NCBI GenBank assembly: GCA_963828755.1
Contig: CAWHFY010000007.1
Span: 31,024-95,023 of the forward strand
DNA length: 64,000 nucleotides
Direction of reading: 5' to 3'
Origin: WHSW01 sp963828755
GTDB taxonomy: Bacteria > Actinomycetota > Thermoleophilia > Solirubrobacterales > 70-9
Shown in pieces: positions 1 to 8,623 of this stretch. A model generated the notes under the pieces. That model made no database searches, had not been told where the DNA came from, and worked only from the letters and a program-made list of their open reading frames with translations. Position 1 is the stretch's first letter, and each line of letters begins with the position of its first letter. A program made the translations under genes and the position numbers.

Positions 1-136
1 CTTGAAGATGTCGACCGGGCAGACCTCTTCGAGCTTCTCGGCGAGCTCGAGATCGCCGCTTGACCTCATCGGCGACCTCGACGTCGATGAAGATGCCGTC
101 GAGACCGCTCGCCGCTCGCCGCTCGCCGCTCGTCAT
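1..136 (-). CDS. Partial gene at window edge, ferredoxin-like CPVDIF motif
   Basis: Only the first ~45 codons lie in the window. The ATG at 136 overlaps the sucD stop by four bases (ATGA), so it is probably the next gene of the same operon. The opening codons run through four copies of a 7-bp repeat, then encode GIFIDVEVADEV. One extra base near position 60 seems needed to continue into LELAEKLEEVCPVDIFK. The CPVDIF motif resembles the iron-sulfur cysteine motif of small ferredoxin-type proteins, but a single motif in a truncated gene is weak evidence and I do not assign a function. Confidence 0.45.
   Translation of the reverse strand, partial: MTSGERRAASGLDGIFIDVEVADEVKRRSRARREARRGLPGRHLQ
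105..132. repeat. Heptanucleotide tandem repeat, 4 perfect copies
   Basis: Four exact head-to-tail copies of CCGCTCG (CGAGCGG on the coding minus strand). The array begins one base after the sucD stop and falls in codons 2-11 of the next minus-strand gene. Seven is not a multiple of three, so a change in copy number would shift that gene's frame. Confidence 0.9.
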
Positions 137-1041
137 CCCAGCTTCTCCTTCACCACGTCCGGGATCTCGTGGATGCGCTCCACGACCGGGATGCCGGCGG
201 CCTCGAGGCGGGCGATCTTCTCGGTCGCCGAGTCCTCCTTGCCCTCGACGATCGTGCCCGCGTGGCCGAAGCTCATCCCCTGCATCTCCTCGTCGTCCAT
301 GAACTTGCCGGCCATGAAGGCGACGATCGGCAGTCGCGAGTTGTTGGCCTCGCGCCAGTCGACCAGCTCGGCCTCCATGCGCCCGCCGGGCTCGGTGTAG
401 ATGACGATCGCCTCGGTCTGCTCGTCGGCCTCGAACAGCGGCATCAGCTCGGCGTAGGTGGAGCCGATGATCGCGTCGCCGCCGATCGAGACCGCGGTCG
501 AGACGCCGAGGCCGGCCGCGGTCAAGGTCGAGGAGATCTCCGTCGTCATCCCGCCCGAGCGCGACATGACGCCGACGCTGCCGGGCTTGTAGGCCTTCGC
601 GGCGTCCTTGGCGGGGCCGCCGATGCCGCCCATCTTCGCGACCCCCGGGACGATCAGCCCGAGGCAGTTCGGGCCGATGATCCGCGCGCCGCGCTCGTTC
701 GCGAGCTCGACCATCTGGGCGACGTCGGCGCGCGGGATCCGCTCGGTGACGATCACGATCAGCTTGACGCCGTTCTCGATCGCCTCGAGCACCGCGTCCT
801 TGGTGAACGCGGGGGGGACGGTGACCACGGCGCCGTCGGGGGCCGAGCCGTGGTGCTCGACGACCTGCTCGACCGTGTCGAAGACCGGCACGCCGTGGAC
901 CTCGCGGCCCTTGCGCCCCGGGGTGACGCCGCCGACGATCTTCGAGCCGAAGTCCAGGCACTCGCGGGTCAGGTTCACGGCCTCGCGGCCGGTGATGCCC
1001 TGCACGATGAAGGTGAAGTCCTCGTTCAGGAGGATGGACAT
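133..1041 (-). CDS. sucD: Succinate-CoA ligase-type alpha subunit
   Basis: About 302 aa. Alpha subunit of an acyl-CoA ligase of the succinyl-CoA synthetase family, which interconverts succinate (or malate in some relatives), CoA and NTP with succinyl-CoA. Seen: a CoA-binding Rossmann start (IVQGITGREAVNLTRECLDFG), the GPNCLGL segment, and GMSFGHAGTIVEGKEDSA, whose histidine in GHAG is the phosphorylated residue of the family. The start at 1041 (MSILLNEDF) is chosen because it aligns with alpha-subunit N-termini and because a TGA in another frame overlaps this ATG. As given, the frame runs on from the sucC end without a stop, which I attribute to an indel in a GGGGG run near 1065. The malyl-CoA lyase gene nearby leaves malate-CoA ligase as an alternative specificity. 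Confidence 0.88.
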   Translation of the reverse strand: MSILLNEDFTFIVQGITGREAVNLTRECLDFGSKIVGGVTPGRKGREVHGVPVFDTVEQVVEHHGSAPDGAVVTVPPAFTKDAVLEAIENGVKLIVIVTERIPRADVAQMVELANERGARIIGPNCLGLIVPGVAKMGGIGGPAKDAAKAYKPGSVGVMSRSGGMTTEISSTLTAAGLGVSTAVSIGGDAIIGSTYAELMPLFEADEQTEAIVIYTEPGGRMEAELVDWREANNSRLPIVAFMAGKFMDDEEMQGMSFGHAGTIVEGKEDSATEKIARLEAAGIPVVERIHEIPDVVKEKLG

Positions 1042-2254
1042 CAGGCCGTCCCCCTGAATCTTCTGCACCGCAATCCCTGCCGCATCCCACATCGACGTAC
1101 TGCGGTCGGCGTACTCGACCCCGTACTTGTCGAGGATCTTGTAGCCCTCCTCCTCCCAGGCGCCCGGGATGCGGAAGATCGCGATCGTCTCGGCCGGGTC
1201 CTTGCCGAGCTCGAGGCAGGCCTTGATCACGCCGCGCGCGACGATGTCGACCCGGGTGTTGGAGACGATCGACATCATCACCGCGATCTTCTCGACCCCG
1301 TCCTTCTTGCAGGACCTCCATCGCCAGGCCCTTTGACTTCGCGACCGAGGGGTTGCCGCCGATCTCGGCGTAGTTGGCGGGCTTGCCGCCCTGGCTGCGG
1401 ACCGCGTCGGTGAGCGTCAGCGAGCCGCCGCCCGCGCCGATCACGAGCCCGAGGTTGCCGGTGAAGCCGTGGTCCTTGCCCTGGATCACGCCGCGGTGGT
1501 CGGCGGCGTCGATCGCCTTCACGTTGCGCTCGAAGTCCGAGGGCTCGTAGAGCTCGCGCGGCTCGTCGAGGTCGACCCCGATCTCCTGCAGCATCTTGCG
1601 GTGCCGGCCGACCGCCTCGTCCTCCATCTCCATGTGGGCGTCGAGGGCGACGAAGGAGCCGTCGGCGAGCCGGGCGAGCGGGTTGATCTCGGCCAGGGTC
1701 ATGTCGTAGTCGCGCTGCAGGCGGGCGAGACGCGCGAGCACCGCGGTCGCGCGGTTGAGCTCCGAGCCGGTCATCCCGCAGCGGGCGACGGCCTGCTTGG
1801 CCTCGAAGTCGGCGATCGGGTGCAGGTTCGAGAGGTGGCCGCGCCCGACGTGGTCGGGGTGCTCCGCGGCGACCTGCTCGATGTCGATCCCGCCCATGTC
1901 GCTGAACAGCATCATCGGCCGCTTCGCGCGCCCGTCCCAGAGCACCGCCGCGTAGTACTCCTGCTCGATCTCGGCCTTGGGGTCGACGAGCACCCCGACC
2001 GGCATGTGGCCGCCGATCTCGAGCTCGAGGATCGCCGCCGCGTGCTCGGCTGCCTCGTCGGGCGTGTCGGCGAACTTGACCCCGCCGGCCTTCATCCGGC
2101 CGCCGGTCAGCACCTGGGACTTGATCACGGTCGGGCCGCCGATCTCCTCGGCGGCCTTGCGGGCCTCGTCCGCGGTCGTGCAGAAGCCGTACTTGGTGAC
2201 CGGAATCCCGGCCCGCTCGACGATTCGGCGTGACTCGTATTCGTAAAAGCGCAT
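1041..2254 (-). CDS. sucC: Succinate-CoA ligase-type beta subunit (two frame breaks)
   Basis: About 400 aa when corrected; the ATP-grasp beta subunit partnering SucD. The N-terminus MRFYEYESRRIVERAGIP and the block TVIKSQVLTGGRMKAGGVKF are typical ATP-grasp/CoA-ligase sequence, followed by MTLAEINPLARLADG. The frame is lost near 1310, where CTGCAAGAAG should read CTGCAGAAG. The C-terminal domain (MMMSIVSNTRVDIVARGV) continues in another frame to about 1065, where a second extra base hides the stop. The true end would be a TGA overlapping the sucD ATG. Both breaks look like single-base insertions, not decay. It is transcribed divergently from the amine oxidase, with only 24 bp between the starts. 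Confidence 0.85.
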
Positions 2255-2278
2255 CGTGCGGCGCGGGAGACTAGATGA

Positions 2279-3660
2279 TTGAGCGATATCGTCGGCGCGG
2301 TGGAAGTGCGGACCGCCGATGTGATCGTCGTCGGCGCGGGCCTGGCAGGGCTCGCGGCGGCCCGCGAGGTCCGCGCGGCCGGGCGCGACGCGATCGTGCT
2401 CGAGGCACGCGACCGGGTCGGGGGGCGGACCTTGAACGCGCCGATCGGCGACGACAAGGTGGTCGAGCTCGGTGCCCAGTGGGTCGGCCCGACCCAGGAT
2501 CGAGTGTTGGCGCTGATCCGCGAGCTCGGGCTCGAAACCTTCCCGACCTGGGCCGAGGGCGAGAGCATCTTCGAGCGCGGCGGCAAGCTCGGCCGCTACT
2601 CGGGCACGATCCCGCGCGCCAACCCGGTCGGGCTCGCCGAGGTCGGGGTGACGATGAAGCGCCTCAATCTGATGGCGGCCAAGGTGCCGCCGCATGCCCC
2701 GTGGCAGGCGCCGAATGCGGCCCGATGGGACTCCGAGACCTTCGCGACCTGGATGCGGCGAAACGTCCGCACCGAGGTCGCCCGCGACATCCTGCGGCTC
2801 GCGATCATCGGCGTCTGGGCCGCCGAGCCCCGCGATGTCTCGCTGCTGCACGTCCTCTTCTACATCCGCTCGGCGGGCTCGCTCGAGATCCTCACCGACA
2901 CCGAGGGCGGCGCCCAGCAGGACCGGATCGTCGGCGGTTCGCAGCTGATCTCGCTGCGGATCGCCGAGCAGCTCGGCCCGACGGTGGTCGAGCTCTCCAC
3001 CCCGGTGCGCTCGATCCGCCACAGCGACGCCGGGGTCACGGTCGTCTCCGACCGCGTGACGGTGAGCGCGACGCGGGCGATCGTCGCGATCCCGCCGACC
3101 CTCGCTGGCCGGATCGCCTACGACCCGCCGCTGCCGGCGCGCCGCGACGGGCTCTCGCAGCGGATGGCCCAGGGCAGCGTGGTCAAGTGCATGGCCGTCT
3201 ACGAGCGCCCGTTTTGGCGCGATCGGGGCCTCTCCGGCGCGGTGACGAGCGTCTCCGGCCCGGTCTCGGTCGGCTTCGACAACTCCCCGCCCGACGGTTC
3301 GCCCGGGGTCCTGCTCGGCTTTCTCGAGGGCCGGGCGGCGCGCGAGGCGGCGGATCTGGCCGCGGACGAGCGGCGCAGCCTCGTCGCCGGGTCCTTCGCT
3401 CGCCTGTTCGGGCCCGAGGCCGCGAGTCCGATCGACTACGTCGACCGGGCGTGGGGAGCCGAGGAGTGGTCGCGAGGCTGTTACGGCGGCTACATGCCGA
3501 CCGGGCGCCTGGACCGACTACGGCGCCGCGGTGCGCGAGCCGATCGGGCCGATCCACTGGGCCGGTGCCGAGACGGCGCTGGTCTGGAACGGCTACATGG
3601 ACGGCGCGGTCGGCTCCGGCCAGGACGCCGCGACGCGCCGCGATCACCGCGCTCGCCTGA
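2279..3660 (+). CDS. Flavin monoamine oxidase family protein (frame breaks)
   Basis: About 455 aa. FAD-dependent amine oxidase that would oxidatively deaminate an amine substrate; the substrate is unknown. Seen: the dinucleotide-binding motif VVGAGLAGLAAAREV about residues 16-30, EARDRVGGRT, the substrate-domain segment GAQWVGPTQDR, the family WGAEEWSRGCYGGYMP block, and the C-terminal FAD contact IGPIHWAGAETA. An extra G near 3505 (ACCGGGCGCC) shifts the frame before the last block. A second indel near 3640 probably gives the end ITALA at 3660. The start is TTG at 2279; GTG codons at 2300 and 2309 are alternatives. Confidence 0.82.
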
Positions 3661-3871
3661 TCCTGCGCAGCGTCCGCAAACACTCCGCAGCGGGCGTCCG
3701 TGGTCACCCCCGATGCTACTCGGCGCCTGCGCCGGGTACAACGTACGTGACGCCGACGCGTCGCCACGTGCGGCACAATTGCCCCCCGCTGTCCGGCGCT
3801 CACGAGCCGGTAACAAGTGCTACAAGCGCTTTCACGGGCCACAATCAGAGATAAAGGAGTTGAACCTCAAG

Positions 3872-5685
3872 TTGTCCGAGACCACGGCCGCGACCAAGCA
3901 ACTGACCGATAACCCGAAGCTGATCTCTTGGGTCGAGGAGATGGCCGAGCTGACTCAGCCGGACTCGATCCACTGGTGCGACGGATCGGCAGAGGAGTAC
4001 GACCGGCTGTGCCAGGAGATGGTCGACGGCGGCACCTTCGAGCGGCTCTCGGACGCGAAGCGCCCGAACTCCTACCTCTGTCGCTCCGACCCCGGCGACG
4101 TCGCCCGGGTGGAGGACCGGACCTTCATCTGCTCGGAGCGAGAGGAGGACGCGGGGCCGACCAACAACTGGACCGAGCCGGCCGAGATGCGCTCGCGGAT
4201 GCGCGACCTGTACCGCGGCTCGATGAAGGGCCGGACGATGTACGTCGTCCCGTTCTCGATGGGCCCGCTGGGCTCGCCGATCGCCCACATCGGCGTCCAG
4301 CTCACCGACTCGCCGTACGTCGCGGTCTCGATGCGGATCATGACCCGGATGGGCGAGGGCGCGCTCGACGTGCTCGGCGCCGACGGTGACTTCGTCCCCT
4401 GCCTGCACTCGGTCGGGATGCCGCTCGCCGACGGCCAGCACGGACGTCGCCGTGGCCGTGCAACCCGGACAACAAGTACATCGTCCACTTCCCGGAGAGC
4501 CGCGAGATCTGGTCGTACGGCTCCGGATACGGTGGCAACGCGCTGCTCGGCAAGAAGTGCTTCGCGCTGCGGATCGCCTCGGCGATGGCTCGCGACGAGG
4601 GCTGGATGGCCGAGCACATGCTGATTCTGAAGCTGACCTCGCCCGAGGGTGAGGTCAAGTACGTGACCGGCGCCTTCCCGTCGGCCTGCGGCAAGACCAA
4701 CCTGGCGATGCTGATCCCGACGCTCGAGGGCTGGACCGTCGAGACGGTCGGCGACGACATCGCCTGGATGAAGTTCGGCGAGGACGGCCGCCTGTACGCG
4801 GTCAACCCCGAGGCCGGCTTCTTCGGCGTCGCGCCGAACACCAGCCACAAGACGAACCCGAACGCGATGGACACGATCGAGCGCAACTCGATCTTCACCA
4901 ACTGCGCGCTCACCGACGATGGCGACATCTGGTGGGAGGGGATGACGGGCGAGCCGCCGGCCCACGCGATCGACTGGAAGGGCAACGACTGGACCCCGGA
5001 GTCGACCGACCCCGCGGCGCACCCGAACGCCCGCTTCACGACCCCGGCGGCGCAGTGCCCCTCGATCGCACCCGAGTGGGAGGACCCGGCCGGAGTCCCG
5101 ATCGACGCCTTCCTGTTCGGCGGTCGCCGGGCGACGGTCGTGCCGTTGGTCGCCGAGTCCTATGACTGGGATCACGGCGTCTTCCTCGGCGCGACGATGT
5201 CGTCCGAGACGACCGCGGCCGCTGCCGGCGAGGTCGGCAGGCTGCGCTTCGACCCGATGGCGATGCTCCCGTTCTGCGGTTACAACATGGCCGACTACTT
5301 CCAGCACTGGGTCGAGCTCGGCGAGGCGCACGCCGACCAGATGCCGCGGATCTTCGTCGTCAACTGGTTCCGCAAGGACGACGACGGCAGGTTCCTCTGG
5401 CCCGGGTTCGGCGAGAACAGCCGCGTGCTCGAGTGGGTCTTCCGCCGCTGCAACGGGGAGGGCGAGACGGTCGACACGCCGATTGGGATGGTCCCGGCGC
5501 CGGGCGACCTGAAGCTCGACGGGCTCGAGATCTCCGACGAGGCGATCAACGAGCTGCTCACGGTCGACGCCGAGCAGGTCAAGGCGCAGCTGCCGCAGGT
5601 CGAGGAGTTCCTCGCTCAGTTCGGCGACAAGCTGCCGGAAGAGATCACCGCCCAGCTCGAGGCCCTGCGCAAGCGCCTCGGCTGA
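3872..5685 (+). CDS. pckG: Phosphoenolpyruvate carboxykinase (GTP)
   Basis: About 604 aa, the normal length for this enzyme, which converts oxaloacetate and GTP to PEP, GDP and CO2 at the entry to gluconeogenesis. Seen: N-terminal SWVEEMAELTQPDSIHWCDGS, the P-loop with the hyper-reactive cysteine in FPSACGKTNLAML, NTSHKTNPNAMDTI, and the nucleotide-binding NWFRKDDDGRFLWPGFGEN. Two extra bases between 4437 and 4456 break the frame; after correction the junction reads GQ-DVAWPCNPDNKYIVHFPE. A TTG at 3872 with AAAGGAG 12 bases upstream gives MSETTAATKQL. The in-frame TTG at 3860 is too close to that ribosome site. The 3660-3871 gap holds no recognisable gene. With the malyl-CoA lyase route it could draw C4 acids into sugars. 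Confidence 0.93.
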
Positions 5686-5694
5686 GCGCCGGCT

Positions 5695-6098
5695 TCAGTC
5701 CGCGTACCGAGCGAGCCCCTCGCGGGCTCGCTCGGGGACCGGCTTCGTGCCGCCACGCTCGAGGTCGACGAAGACGTGGCGCAGCTCGCCCTCGGCGACG
5801 ACCTCGCCGCCCGTTCGATCGCCAGCTGGGTCGTCATCGACGTGTTGCCGAGCGCGACCGAGCGGACGACCAGGTCGGCTTCGTCATCGAAGCCGAGCGC
5901 GGCGATGTAGCGGATCCGCGCCTCGTGGACGACCATGTCGGACCCGTCCTCGATCATCGCCACGTAGCCGCCGAGCTCGCGCCACAGCTCCGTCATCGCC
6001 AGGTCGAAGTACGCGAGGTAGTTGGCGTTGAAGACGTGCCCCTGCGGATCGCACTCGCTGTAGCGGACCCTGATCGTGTGGCGAAACTCGTCCCCCAT
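5695..6098 (-). CDS. Hotdog-fold acyl-CoA thioesterase (4HBT type)
   Basis: About 134 aa when corrected. A single hotdog domain of the 4-hydroxybenzoyl-CoA thioesterase family, which hydrolyses acyl-CoA esters. Seen: RVRYSECDPQGHVFNANYLAYFD, where the Asp in the CDPQGHV segment is the usual catalytic residue and the YLAYFD segment follows. A one-base deletion near 5820 breaks the frame; the corrected C-terminus reads EGELRHVFVDLERGGTKPVP and stops at 5695. It starts seven bases after the malyl-CoA lyase stop on the same strand, so the two are almost certainly cotranscribed. A malyl-CoA or methylmalyl-CoA substrate is therefore reasonable, but that is inference from context. Confidence 0.85.
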
Positions 6099-6105
6099 CG
6101 AGGTG

Positions 6106-7164
6106 CTAGAGCTCGTACGCCTCGGCGAGCTCCGGGTCCTTGCTCGCGAGCATCTCGGCGAGCTCGACCATCACCTTGCACTGTTTCCAGGTCGCGTCGT
6201 CCTGCATCTTGCCGTCGATCATGTGCACCCCGCGGCCATCGGGGATCGCCTCGATCACCTTCTTGGCGAACTTGACCTCGTCGGGGTCCGGGCTGAAGAC
6301 CTTCTTCGCGATCTCGATCTGGACCGGGTGCAGCGACCAGGCGCCGACGCAGCCGAGCAGGAAGGCGGCGCGAAACTGCGCCTCGCAGCCCTGGACGTCC
6401 TTGATGTCGCCGTACGGCCCGTAGAACGGCAGGATCCCGGCCGAGGTGCAGGCGTCGACCATGCGGGCGATCGAGTAGTGCCACGGGTCCTGCTGGGCCG
6501 TCGCGCGCGGCGCCTCGGGGTCGTCGGGGTCGGGGTCGTTGATGACGAGGTAGCCGGGATGACCGCCGCCGACGCGGGTGGTCTTCATCCGCCGCGAGGC
6601 CGCGAGGTCGGCCGGGCCGAAGCTCATCCCCTGCATCCGCGGGCTCGCGGTCGCGATCTCCTCGAGGTTGACGACGCCCTGCGCCGTCTCGAGGATCGCG
6701 TGGACCAAGATCGGGCGCGAGACCTTCGCCTTCGCCTCGAGCTGGGCGAGCAGGCGGTCGACGTAGTGGATGTCCCAGGCGCCTTCGACCTTCGGCACCA
6801 TGATCACGTCGAGCTTGTCGCCGATCTCCGTCACCAGCGTGGTGAGGTCGTCGAGGACCCAGGGGCTGGAGAGGTCGTTGACGCGGGTCCACAGGGCCGT
6901 CTCGCCGAAGTCGGTCTCGTTCGCGACCCTGACCAGGCCCTCGCGGGCGGCGACCTTGTTGTCGACCGAGACGGCGTCCTCGAGGTTGCCGAGCAGGATG
7001 TCGGCCTGCTTGGCCATGTCCGGCACCTTCGCCGCCATCTTCTCGTTCGAGGCGTCGAAGAAGTGGATCATCCGGGAGGGCTTGAACGGCACCTCGGTGA
7101 CCGGATCCGGCGCGCCGATCGCGAGCGGCTTGAAGAAGTCCCGTGGGTTTCTCACGGCGGCCAA
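6106..7164 (-). CDS. mcl: CoA ester lyase, L-malyl-CoA/beta-methylmalyl-CoA lyase
   Basis: 352 aa. CitE-superfamily lyase that cleaves malyl-CoA to acetyl-CoA plus glyoxylate, and methylmalyl-CoA to propionyl-CoA plus glyoxylate. Seen: LGNLEDAVSVDNK (Mg/substrate loop), VPKVEGAWDI, the metal-ligand segment LVHAILETAQGVVNLEEI, MSFGPADLAAS, and the C-terminal GCVGAWSLHPVQIEIAKKVF, which is very characteristic of the Mcl branch rather than citrate lyase. The start is TTG 7164; GTG 7155 (MRNPRDFF) is an equally good alternative. A thioesterase follows directly. Crotonyl-CoA carboxylase, ethylmalonyl-CoA mutase and a MaoC hydratase lie within 21 kb, which supports an ethylmalonyl-CoA pathway role. 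Confidence 0.92.
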   Translation of the reverse strand: MAAVRNPRDFFKPLAIGAPDPVTEVPFKPSRMIHFFDASNEKMAAKVPDMAKQADILLGNLEDAVSVDNKVAAREGLVRVANETDFGETALWTRVNDLSSPWVLDDLTTLVTEIGDKLDVIMVPKVEGAWDIHYVDRLLAQLEAKAKVSRPILVHAILETAQGVVNLEEIATASPRMQGMSFGPADLAASRRMKTTRVGGGHPGYLVINDPDPDDPEAPRATAQQDPWHYSIARMVDACTSAGILPFYGPYGDIKDVQGCEAQFRAAFLLGCVGAWSLHPVQIEIAKKVFSPDPDEVKFAKKVIEAIPDGRGVHMIDGKMQDDATWKQCKVMVELAEMLASKDPELAEAYEL

Positions 7165-7306
7165 TCTACAGAGCCGGTGCGCGCCAGCCCTTTACGATGC
7201 GCGCGTGGAGGCAACGGGCCGGCGGGCGCTGATCACGGACGATGGTCGAGGCTGATCTGAGCGATCGCGAGCGCGAGCCGGTCGGCGCCGGGAGCGACCC
7301 GTTCGA

Positions 7307-7763
7307 ATGAGCGGCTTCGTCGTCCGCGCCGCGCGCACCGACGAGGCCGAGGCCCTGCCGGCGCTCTATGAGTGGCTGTTCGCACCCCCGGGCGCGCGGC
7401 CGGCGGCCTGGGACGAGCGCCGAGCGGTCGTCGCGCTGCGCGACGCGATCGAGTCCCACGACGCGTGCGTCCTCGTGGCCAGAGGGGGACGACGGCGCGC
7501 TGATTGGCATCTGCACGGCCTACCAGGACCTGCACTCGGTCCGCTACGGCTACCGGGTCTGGGTCGAGGACCTCGCGGTCGATCCGGGGCGCCGCTCGCA
7601 GGGCGTCGGCAAGGCGTTGATGGACGCCGCCAGGGACTGGGCTCGCGAGCGAGGCGCCACCCACCTCGAGCTCGACTCCGCGCTCGCCCGCACCGACGCG
7701 CACCGCTTCTACGAGCGCGAGGGCGCCGACTACAAGTCCTTCAGCTTCGGCTGGGAGCTGTGA
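7307..7763 (+). CDS. GNAT family N-acetyltransferase (frame break)
   Basis: About 152 aa when corrected. Acetyl-CoA-dependent N-acetyltransferase of unknown substrate. Seen: N-terminal FVVRAARTDEAEALPALYEW, the core WVEDLAVDPGRRSQGVGKAL with the R-x-x-G-x-G/A acetyl-CoA loop, and the C-terminal LARTDAHRFYEREGADYKSF typical of the fold. An extra base near 7483 (CCAGAGGGGGAC) breaks the frame after about 59 codons. It faces a short minus-strand gene across a palindrome. Confidence 0.85.
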
Positions 7764-7786
7764 GCGCCTTCGGCGCCGCGGTGTCG

Positions 7787-7833
7787 AACTGTCCGCCGGA
7801 CGTTGCGCATAGCGCACCATCGGCCGGACAGTT
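7787..7833. repeat. Nested inverted repeat between convergent genes
   Basis: A 47-bp element with perfect 9-bp outer arms, AACTGTCCG (7787-7795) and CGGACAGTT (7825-7833), around an inner perfect stem TGCGC/GCGCA (7804-7816) with loop ATA. It lies between the stops of the GNAT gene and a small minus-strand gene, a position that suits a bidirectional terminator. There is no T-run. A REP-like element is the alternative. Confidence 0.75.
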
Positions 7834-7872
7834 GCGTGGGGAGTGCCGAACCGCCTCGGCGCAAGCGGCCGG

Positions 7873-8076
7873 CTACCCGCCGAGCGTGGCCGTGGCGCTC
7901 TCGATCTCCGCGTCCGCGTACCAGACCGGCGGGCCTGACTTCGGCCTCGCGATGAGGTAGATCATCTGGTCCCCCGTCCACTGGGTTGCGACGGCGTAGC
8001 CGATGCCGTCCGCGGTGCGCATCGACACCGGGACGGCGAGGGCTGAGATGTCGTTACTGGACGGCGTGGTCGGCAC
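7873..8076 (-). CDS. Small hypothetical protein, 67 aa
   Basis: I do not recognise this family. The gene is supported by a strong ribosome site (GGAGGT) about six bases before a GTG start at 8076. The product MPTTPSSNDISALAVPVSMR... is soluble, with a short beta-rich core (GIGYAVATQW, MIYLIARPKSG) and no transmembrane segment or cysteine. It lies 54 bp downstream of a SnoaL-like gene on the same strand. Confidence 0.55.
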   Translation of the reverse strand: MPTTPSSNDISALAVPVSMRTADGIGYAVATQWTGDQMIYLIARPKSGPPVWYADAEIESATATLGG

Positions 8077-8130
8077 TGGCTACCTCCGTTCGAGAGTTCG
8101 CCCGGACGATCGCACAGGCGGCTTCGCGAG

Positions 8131-8562
8131 CTAGGCGGGCCGTTCGGCCGAGGCGACCGCCTCGTCACGGTCGAGGTGGAACTCGATCCGAACGATCAGC
8201 CCATCGGCGAATTTCCACACGGCGGCGCTCGGCTGAATCATCTCGACCCCGTGGCGCGTCGTCCCGATCTGCCGCACGAACATCAGGACGTTGTCGCCGA
8301 CCGGCTCGATGCTCTCGGTCGCGAGCCGCACAGAGGCGAACGCTCCGAGCCAGTCGGCCCACGCCCTCCGTAGTCCGTCGACGTCGTCGAAGGTCTGCTC
8401 GAACGACCCCTGGGCCCGCATCGTGCCCGAGAAGCTCGGCGCCTGGAGCGGCCGCAGCAGCTCGACCATCCGCGCCAGGGTCGGGTCGTCGATCACCACC
8501 TCACGGCCGGAGCCGAAGACCGGCGCGAGCGCGCTCATCAGACGTTCGGCGTTCGAGGCCAC
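8131..8562 (-). CDS. SnoaL/NTF2-like protein
   Basis: 143 aa, the usual size of the cone-shaped SnoaL/NTF2-like fold. Seen: the helical start MASNAERLMSALAPVF, then a beta-rich half including SVRLATESIEPVGDNVLMFV and AAVWKFADGLIVRIEFHLDR, the pattern in which a final sheet ends in the phrase 'dG.ivr.e...D'. Members are ligand-binding or isomerase/cyclase proteins and the substrate here is unknown. It is one of four SnoaL-like genes in the window, each in a different context. Confidence 0.8.
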   Translation of the reverse strand: MASNAERLMSALAPVFGSGREVVIDDPTLARMVELLRPLQAPSFSGTMRAQGSFEQTFDDVDGLRRAWADWLGAFASVRLATESIEPVGDNVLMFVRQIGTTRHGVEMIQPSAAVWKFADGLIVRIEFHLDRDEAVASAERPA

Positions 8563-8623
8563 CTCGGTATTCTCCGCGACGAGGAGAGCTTTCGATCCCA
8601 GCCCCCGAGACGAGCAGGAGCCA

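Noticed and set aside
133..1281. Genuine SucC-SucD fusion protein
   Set aside because: A TGA in the neighbouring frame overlaps the SucD ATG in the usual coupled arrangement, and a G-run indel explains the read-through.
169..1413. 414-codon plus-strand frame opposite sucD
   Set aside because: It mirrors the sucD codons and has no family features; a GC artefact.
2279..4624. Single 781-residue open frame joining amine oxidase and PEP carboxykinase
   Set aside because: The frame is continuous only because indels destroy both genes' normal ends; each half aligns to a separate family with its own start.
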